Source: Bog-950 sp964493695
GTDB taxonomy: Bacteria > Bacteroidota > Bacteroidia > Chitinophagales > LD1
Assembly: GCA_964493695.1 (NCBI GenBank)
Contig: CAZBPG010000044.1
Span: forward strand, 1 to 28,009
DNA: 28,009 nt
Reading direction: 5' to 3'
This document shows positions 23,668-28,009 of the stretch, one piece after another. The stretch's first letter is position 1; each line of letters opens with the position of its first letter. The translations under genes and the position numbers were made by a program. The notes beneath the pieces were generated by a model that saw only the letters and a list, made by a program, of their open reading frames with translations, was not told where the DNA came from and ran no database searches.

Positions 23668-23674
23668 TTGTCCT

Positions 23675-25177
23675 TCAATTGCGGTAAGAACTTCTGTTCT
23701 TCACCCAATTGCTTTTTACACCGGTCTGACCTTTGCCATTGTTGGTCGCCTGACCACCAACTTTCTTCGAACTAAAAATATTTCCCGCTATCAAAGCAGC
23801 AATTTCCATTTCATCATCGGCTTCATTCTTCAAATACTCCGGTTTAAAGTTTTTGCCTACAAAGTTGGTATCGAACTTTCCAGAAACAAAATCTTCATGT
23901 TGCAAAACAAACTTGCCGAAGGCAAGCGTGTTCTTAACACCAACAATTTTATAGTCGTCAATCGCACGGAGCAAGCGGTCAATGGCTTCGTTTCTGTCTT
24001 TACCGTAAGCAACCAACTTTGCCAGCATAGGGTCGTAGTAAATAGGAATATCCATTCCTTCTTCGTAGCCGTCATCCACCCGTACACCTGGTCCTTCAGG
24101 TTTCTTGTATTGAACGAGTTTGCCGATATCCGGTAAGAAATTGTTCATCGGGTCTTCGGCATAAACGCGGAGCTCGATGGCGTGTCCGCGCATTTGCAAA
24201 TCTTCCTGCGCAAAACTCAGCTTCTCTCCTCTGGCAATCTTTATCTGCTCTTTCACTAAATCAATACCGGTTATCATTTCCGTTACCGGATGTTCCACCT
24301 GCAGGCGCGTGTTCATTTCGAGGAAGTAGAAATTCAATTCTTCATCCACTAAAAATTCAACCGTTCCCGCACCAATGTAAGCACATGATTTACCCACCTT
24401 CACGGCAGCTTCACCTATCGCTTTTCTCTTTTCAGGAGTTAAACAACTACTCGGTGCTTCCTCCACTACCTTCTGGTGCCTGCGTTGAATAGAACATTCC
24501 CGTTCGAAGAGATAAACAATGTTGCCGTAGTTATCTCCGAGTATCTGCACCTCAATATGCTTTGGCGAGCCCACATATTTTTCTATGAACACACTTCCAT
24601 CTCCAAAGGCGCTGATAGCCTCACTTTGTGCGCGCTGCATTTGCTCTTCCAGTTCATCGGATGAATTCACCACCCGCATTCCTTTTCCCCCACCACCGGC
24701 ACTTGCTTTTATCAGGATAGGATAACCGATTTTTTCTCCCAAGGCTTTTGCTTCGCTGACATCCATAATTGCACCCTCGCTTCCAGGCACCATAGGAATC
24801 TCAAACTTCTTAGCTGCTTCTTTGGCCGCAAGTTTACTTCCCATCACTTCAATAGCTTCGGGAGTTGGCCCTATGAAGGTAATTCCGTTTTCTTCCACCA
24901 GTTTGGCGAAGGTTGCGTTCTCACTCAAAAACCCATAGCCGGGGTGAATGCCATCCACACCAAGCATTTTTGCTACTTCCACAATCTTCTCTCCTCTCAA
25001 ATACGATTCCTTCGAAGAGGCAGGGCCAATACAAATCGCTTCATCGGCATAGCGCACATGCGGAGAATTCCTATCCGCTTCCGAGTAAACAGCTACCGTT
25101 TTAATACCCATTTCTCTCGCACTCTTCATTACGCGCAGGGCAATTTCTCCACGGTTGGCTACTAAAATCTTTTTCAT
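23675..25177 (-). CDS. accC: Biotin carboxylase subunit of an acyl-CoA carboxylase
   Basis: The product is 500 residues. The N-terminal biotin carboxylase domain begins KKILVANRGEIALRVMKSA. The ATP-grasp glycine loop is ASAGGGGKGMRVV at 158-170. Further motifs are VFIEKYVGSPKHIEVQILGD at 196-215, ECSIQRRHQKVVEEAPS at 227-243, and the catalytic LEMNTRLQVEHPVTE at 286-300. It carboxylates biotin with ATP and bicarbonate. The last about 50 residues (from about 450) extend beyond E. coli AccC (449 residues) and lack the biotinylation motif (MKM), so the biotin carrier is a separate protein. The gene could serve acetyl-CoA carboxylase or a propionyl-CoA carboxylase; no accB, accD or pccB is within the window. 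It is convergent with tamL and divergent from the ceramidase-like gene. Confidence 0.9.
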   Translation of the reverse strand: MKKILVANRGEIALRVMKSAREMGIKTVAVYSEADRNSPHVRYADEAICIGPASSKESYLRGEKIVEVAKMLGVDGIHPGYGFLSENATFAKLVEENGITFIGPTPEAIEVMGSKLAAKEAAKKFEIPMVPGSEGAIMDVSEAKALGEKIGYPILIKASAGGGGKGMRVVNSSDELEEQMQRAQSEAISAFGDGSVFIEKYVGSPKHIEVQILGDNYGNIVYLFERECSIQRRHQKVVEEAPSSCLTPEKRKAIGEAAVKVGKSCAYIGAGTVEFLVDEELNFYFLEMNTRLQVEHPVTEMITGIDLVKEQIKIARGEKLSFAQEDLQMRGHAIELRVYAEDPMNNFLPDIGKLVQYKKPEGPGVRVDDGYEEGMDIPIYYDPMLAKLVAYGKDRNEAIDRLLRAIDDYKIVGVKNTLAFGKFVLQHEDFVSGKFDTNFVGKNFKPEYLKNEADDEMEIAALIAGNIFSSKKVGGQATNNGKGQTGVKSNWVKNRSSYRN

Positions 25178-25209
25178 TCAACTGCGTTTATGTTACATAA
25201 GCAAACATG

Positions 25210-25217
25210 CAAAAATA
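25210..25217 (-). promoter_or_regulatory. Possible -7 promoter box for the biotin carboxylase gene
   Basis: On the minus strand the sequence reads TATTTTTG, a perfect match to TAnnTTTG, 33 bp upstream of the start at 25177. The matching -33 TTTG at the expected 19-21 bp spacing is not clear, so the call is tentative. Confidence 0.35.
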
Positions 25218-25358
25218 TTTCGGGTGCGTTCAATTCTTCTCAGCGAAACTTCCGTTTTGTGTCATAACAAAATTTAGTTGTTCCAATCTTAGGAAATGAT
25301 GTAACGCACTTTAATTTTAAACGCTTCAATTTTCATCCACAAAAAATTAGTTCAGTAA

Positions 25359-27161
25359 ATGTATTTAGCAGGAACCGGTAAGGGAGATATAACAGCATTT
25401 AAAAAAGGCGCAGGAATGTTGGGCTACGGCATTCATTATAACACGATGGAAGAGATTGAAACTCCGCTCTCTGCCCGTGCATTTATTTTTATTGATAAAA
25501 ACACCGCACGCAAAATCTGCTTCGTGAATTGCGAATTGGGTTTCATCACTATTGCATTAAAAAAGGGGGTGCTGAAATATTTGGAACGTCATCATGCAGA
25601 CCTGAATTACAGCGAAGATAATTTGATGCTGACCGCCCAACATACGCACAGCGGCCCCAGCGGTTATTCTTATTATGGTTTGTACAACCTGAGCACCCCG
25701 GGTTTTGTGATTGAGATTTACAAAAAGATTGTTGATGGAATTGTTGAAGCAATCCTGAACGCTGAAAAAAATATTCAACCGGCTAAACTGCAATGGAGCA
25801 CCGGTATGATGGAAACCGATAAGGATGTTGCGTTTCAACGTTCTTTTGAGGCGTATAACCTGAACCCTGAAGTAAATCCTAAAATAACTTTCGAGCAGCG
25901 CAACATTGGTTTAGACCGCGAAATGACTTTGCTTAAGGTGGTGAATGAAAACGGAACGGAAGTTGGCAGCATCAACTGGTATGCGGTTCACCCTACCAGT
26001 TTACCGAACACCAATCATAAACTTTGCTACGATAATAAAGGCTACGCTTCTGCCTTTCTTGAAAAATATTTTGCCGATAAAGGAAACTCTAACTACATAA
26101 GTGTATTTGCGCAGGGCAATTGTGGCGATGTTACTCCGCGGGTGAAATACAACCCCATCTATCCGTTTCAACGCGGGCAGTGGGAAGGAAAATTTCCGGA
26201 TGATATTGAGAGTGCGAAATACAACGGCAATGTACAGTTCGAAAAGGCAAAAGAAATTTCGGAGCAGAAAGAACAAAAGGAAATTACCGGTGAGGTAGAT
26301 TACGAACTGATGTTTGTAAACTTTACCGATGTTACTGCCGACCCGAAATTCGCCAACGGAAAAACCAACGCACAAACACATGCTGCTACTATGGGCGTTG
26401 CCTTTTTTACCGGTACCCGTATTGATGGCCCCGGTCTGCATCCGGTGTTAGGATTTATTGTAAAACGTTATGCACGTTTTATCAAGTGGCTGGAGTTGTT
26501 CAAATCGAAATTCGGAAAGCCCGAATACCGGAAACTGATTGAAAGAAAATATCAGGCACAGGGCGTAAAAGATATAATGATTGAGAGCAATGCCCGCAGG
26601 GTATTGGGCACTAAAATGCTGAACAAGATTATTATTCCGGCATGGGCAGACCCGGCTATTGCTTCGTTCAAGTACTTTTATAAAAAGGTAGGGCACCTGA
26701 ACCGGCCGTGGACACCTAAAATTCTTCCCATTCAGTTATTTATTATAGGAGATATTGCTTTGGCCGGTTTTCCTTTTGAGATAACCACTATTGCCGGTAA
26801 ACGGTTAAGAAAATCGTTGGAGGAAACGTTGGCGGCACGCGGTGTTAAGCGCGTAATTCTTTGTCCTTATGCCAACGGTTACAGCGGTTACATGACCACC
26901 AACGAAGAATATCAGGCACAGATTTACGAGGGCGGCCACACTGTTTTCGGACAGTGGAGTTTAGCGGCATTGCAAACCAGGTTTGATGCGCTGGCGAAGG
27001 AATTGCTGAAACCGAAAGAGGAAAGGAAGTTTGTGCACGATGCCATACCGCCCGATTTTACCGAAGAAGAATTGAATCATTTCCCTTTCTACAAACGTGC
27101 GTGGTATATACGGCAGGAGTTGATACGTGCGAGGAAGATGGAGAGAAGTGGTGCTAATTGA
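25359..27161 (+). CDS. Neutral/alkaline ceramidase-family protein, without signal peptide
   Basis: This 600-residue protein has the ceramidase N-terminal pattern: GKGDIT at the start, GMLGYG at 19-24, ARAFIFID at 39-46, the metal-binding TAQHTHSGPSGY at 92-103 (His95, His97), NWYAVHPTSL (His211), and FAQGNCGDVTPR around 250-260. In characterised neutral ceramidases the nucleophile is the Ser of a GDVSPN motif; here the aligned residue is Thr259 (GDVTPR). That may still work or may indicate another substrate. There is no signal peptide. An in-frame stop (25356-25358) directly precedes the ATG, so the start is fixed and the protein is predicted to be cytoplasmic, whereas most ceramidases are secreted or membrane-bound. 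The role would be hydrolysis of N-acyl bonds in ceramides or similar lipids. Together with the oxoamine synthase 18 kb upstream it points to a sphingolipid-type economy. Confidence 0.82.
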   Translation: MYLAGTGKGDITAFKKGAGMLGYGIHYNTMEEIETPLSARAFIFIDKNTARKICFVNCELGFITIALKKGVLKYLERHHADLNYSEDNLMLTAQHTHSGPSGYSYYGLYNLSTPGFVIEIYKKIVDGIVEAILNAEKNIQPAKLQWSTGMMETDKDVAFQRSFEAYNLNPEVNPKITFEQRNIGLDREMTLLKVVNENGTEVGSINWYAVHPTSLPNTNHKLCYDNKGYASAFLEKYFADKGNSNYISVFAQGNCGDVTPRVKYNPIYPFQRGQWEGKFPDDIESAKYNGNVQFEKAKEISEQKEQKEITGEVDYELMFVNFTDVTADPKFANGKTNAQTHAATMGVAFFTGTRIDGPGLHPVLGFIVKRYARFIKWLELFKSKFGKPEYRKLIERKYQAQGVKDIMIESNARRVLGTKMLNKIIIPAWADPAIASFKYFYKKVGHLNRPWTPKILPIQLFIIGDIALAGFPFEITTIAGKRLRKSLEETLAARGVKRVILCPYANGYSGYMTTNEEYQAQIYEGGHTVFGQWSLAALQTRFDALAKELLKPKEERKFVHDAIPPDFTEEELNHFPFYKRAWYIRQELIRARKMERSGAN

Positions 27162-27164
27162 GAG

Positions 27165-27188
27165 AATTAGCTGATTAGCAAATTAGCA
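27165..27188. repeat. Low-complexity ATTAGC/ATTAGCA repeat
   Basis: ATTAG occurs three times in 24 bases just after the ceramidase-like stop. Such AT-rich slipped repeats are common in Bacteroidota spacers. No function is seen. Confidence 0.6.
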
Positions 27189-27338
27189 GATGTGAGAGTT
27201 CGGAAGTTTGAAAATTTGGAAACGAAAAACCCGATTTGGCGAAAAAGTGAGATTTTGAACTGAACATTTCTCTAAAAAAAATTCTTTCTTTTCTTTTTTC
27301 TTTTTACACTTGTATCATCTGCCGAAGTGCTTGACGGA

Positions 27339-27368
27339 GGCGGGTAGCAGACACCCGCCAGCTTTTTT
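27339..27368 (+). terminator. Hairpin with T-run, possible terminator or second repeat type
   Basis: Arms GGCGGGT (27339-27345) and ACCCGCC (27353-27359), 7-nt loop, followed by AGCTTTTTTT. It could end transcription from the ceramidase-like gene. Its GC-rich text differs from the surrounding AT-rich sequence, so it may also be a mobile repeat. Confidence 0.6.
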
Positions 27369-27398
27369 TACGCACCCTGCCATTACCGGGTTTTGATG

Positions 27399-27435
27399 TG
27401 TTCTACATGCCCTTCGGAACATGTCGAACAGCATG
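27399..27435. repeat. REP-like hairpin, copy A
   Basis: A 37-bp element: GTTC, one mismatch, ACATG pairing with CATGT and GAAC, around a CCCTTCGGAA loop, with a GCATG tail. It is 34 of 37 identical to copy B and 36 of 37 to copy C, same orientation. It sits exactly at the point where the transposase remnant loses homology. Confidence 0.85.
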
Positions 27436-27437
27436 TG

Positions 27438-27584
27438 CAGCCCTTTTTCTTTCTGGCAAAATTTCAAGCTGCCTATAACAATGTCGGCATAATCGCGTCT
27501 GCTAAAAACATCAGCCCATTGATGCACAGTAAACGTAACAAAGTATAAGCCGAATTGGTCTTTAATGGTATATGTAAACGCCAT
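27438..27584 (-). pseudogene. N-terminal remnant of a REP-associated tyrosine transposase (RAYT)
   Basis: The minus-strand frame from 27584 reads MAFTYTIKDQFGLYFVTFTV then HQWADVFSRRDYADIVIGSL and KFCQKEKGLH. This is the conserved start of Bacteroidota RAYT/Y1 transposases (IS200-like superfamily). After about 49 residues the homology stops. The next codons (MLFDMFRRACRT) are simply the translation of REP copy A, and the frame runs on into unrelated sequence to 27315. The HUH motif (normally 'VIMSNHIHLI') and catalytic Tyr are missing, so the protein is dead. Intact members have about 180 residues, and nothing downstream in any frame I examined restores the rest. RAYTs are known to be flanked by, and to act on, REP hairpins, which fits copies A (27399), B (27637) and C (27715) around it. 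Confidence 0.78.
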
Positions 27585-27607
27585 GCAGTAAATTTATCTG
27601 GAATAAA

Positions 27608-27624
27608 GCAGATTACAAATCTGC
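27608..27624. repeat. Small perfect inverted repeat upstream of the RAYT remnant
   Basis: GCAGATT-ACA-AATCTGC, 7-bp perfect arms. It lies 24 bp upstream of the remnant's start codon and 13 bp before REP copy B, so it may be part of the element's leader. Confidence 0.5.
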
Positions 27625-27636
27625 AACCATCGGTAA

Positions 27637-27672
27637 GTTCGACATGCCCTTTGGAACATGTCGAACAGCATG
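27637..27672. repeat. REP-like hairpin, copy B (perfect stem)
   Basis: GTTCGACATG pairs perfectly with CATGTCGAAC (10 bp) around CCCTTTGGAA, followed by the same AGCATG tail as the other copies. It is the best-preserved stem of the set, in the same orientation as A and C. Confidence 0.85.
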
Positions 27673-27714
27673 ATTGCAAATCCCGAAAAGCGATGGGTTT
27701 ACATACACTTTCGC

Positions 27715-27751
27715 TGTTCTACATGCCCTTCGGAACATTTCGAACAGCATG
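27715..27751. repeat. REP-like hairpin, copy C
   Basis: A 37-bp element differing from copy A at a single base (CATTT for CATGT in the right arm). Same orientation as A and B. Confidence 0.85.
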
Positions 27752-27820
27752 GTTATTAATAGTATGGCACAAGAAGCTTGGCTCGACCCCGGCTTCATTC
27801 TTGCGCCAAAGGGGGGTTTT

Positions 27821-27858
27821 CTCCCGCAGTGTCCCGAGGCGGAGACACTGCGGGGGAG
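27821..27858. repeat. GC-rich hairpin of a different type
   Basis: CTCCCGCAGTGTC (27821-27833) pairs with GACACTGCGGGGGAG (27844-27858, two extra G) around a 10-nt loop. It shares no sequence with the REP copies and sits between copies C and D. No T-run follows, so a terminator is not favoured. Confidence 0.6.
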
Positions 27859-27875
27859 AAATAAAGTAACGAATT

Positions 27876-27903
27876 TGCTGTTCAACATGTTCCGAACAGC
27901 ATG
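27876..27903. repeat. REP-like element, copy D (partial, opposite orientation)
   Basis: TGCTGTTC pairs with GAACAGCA around AACATGTTCC. Read on the minus strand, TTCGGAACATGTTGAACAGC matches the right half of copy A with one mismatch, so this is a half-element in inverted orientation. The remaining 106 bases to the window end hold no gene or repeat that I can see. Confidence 0.7.
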
Positions 27904-28009
27904 AATCTGTTTGTCATAGAACGATGGTATGTAAAAGCGACTTATCTACAAGGCTGTGGACTTAATCCATAATTGATGTGCTATGTTAATAGTAAGGATA
28001 ATCTAAAGT

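Noticed and set aside
27399..27903. CRISPR array
   Set aside because: The repeats are self-complementary hairpins with irregular spacing (238, 78, 161 bp), one copy is inverted and partial, and there are no cas genes.
27942..27950. DnaA-box-like TTATCTACA, possible replication origin
   Set aside because: One near-consensus box only; the neighbouring TGTGGACTT is a poor match and no DnaA, DnaN or AT-rich unwinding element is present.

Overview
The window looks like a chromosomal segment of a Bacteroidota bacterium, probably from the Chitinophagales/Sphingobacteriales side and probably from a draft or metagenome assembly (there is a 10-N gap). The supporting signs are type IX secretion C-terminal sorting domains on two secreted proteins, an outer-membrane beta-barrel protein of the CarboxypepD_reg/TonB-plug type, a TamL-type lipoprotein variant of TamA, many lipoprotein signal peptides, no Shine-Dalgarno signals, and a Bacteroidota-type promoter (TTTG / TAnnTTTG) in front of the ars operon. 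No tRNA, rRNA, CRISPR array, prophage or intact insertion sequence was seen.

Layout. 82-2904 (-) is a large outer-membrane barrel protein with a Gly/Arg-rich insert. 3197-8175 is lipid-flavoured: a fatty-acid desaturase, a solo Smr protein, a small helical protein, a PlsC-like acyltransferase, an alpha-oxoamine synthase of the serine palmitoyltransferase type, and just after it a 433-residue GNAT-like protein. 8298-12242 holds a lipoprotein, a PyrR-like phosphoribosyltransferase and a secreted subtilisin-like protease split by the gap. 12316-15207 holds two genes for a probable split membrane Fe-S electron-transfer complex (NarI-like membrane domain plus two [4Fe-4S] motifs; two CCG domains) and an orphan OmpR-type response regulator. 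15201-17779 (-) holds a DUF218/YdcF-like protein and a secreted beta-helix-like protein with a type IX sorting domain. 18016-19757 is a compact arsenic operon, arsR-arsM-arsC, with a visible operator over its promoter, a hairpin between arsM and arsC, and no efflux pump. 19803-27161 holds a lipoprotein, a SpoU/TrmH RNA methyltransferase, TamL, a biotin carboxylase and a ceramidase-family protein. 27162-28009 has no intact gene. It holds four REP-like hairpins and the N-terminal remnant of a REP-associated transposase (RAYT) whose reading frame ends exactly in one of those hairpins.

How the genes may work together. The oxoamine synthase, the GNAT-like protein and the ceramidase-family protein suggest sphingolipid (or sulfonolipid) metabolism, with the desaturase, acyltransferase and biotin carboxylase feeding acyl chains. 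The Fe-S pair is a candidate route from electron-transfer flavoprotein to menaquinone. The ars operon can reduce arsenate and methylate arsenite, but export is not encoded here. The most original signals are the GNAT-like partner of the oxoamine synthase, the RAYT remnant broken at its own REP, the ars operator/hairpin arrangement, the Ser-to-Thr change at the presumed ceramidase nucleophile, and a four-fold motif ladder with 41-42 bp spacing before the desaturase. All functional calls are from reading the sequence; no database search was run.
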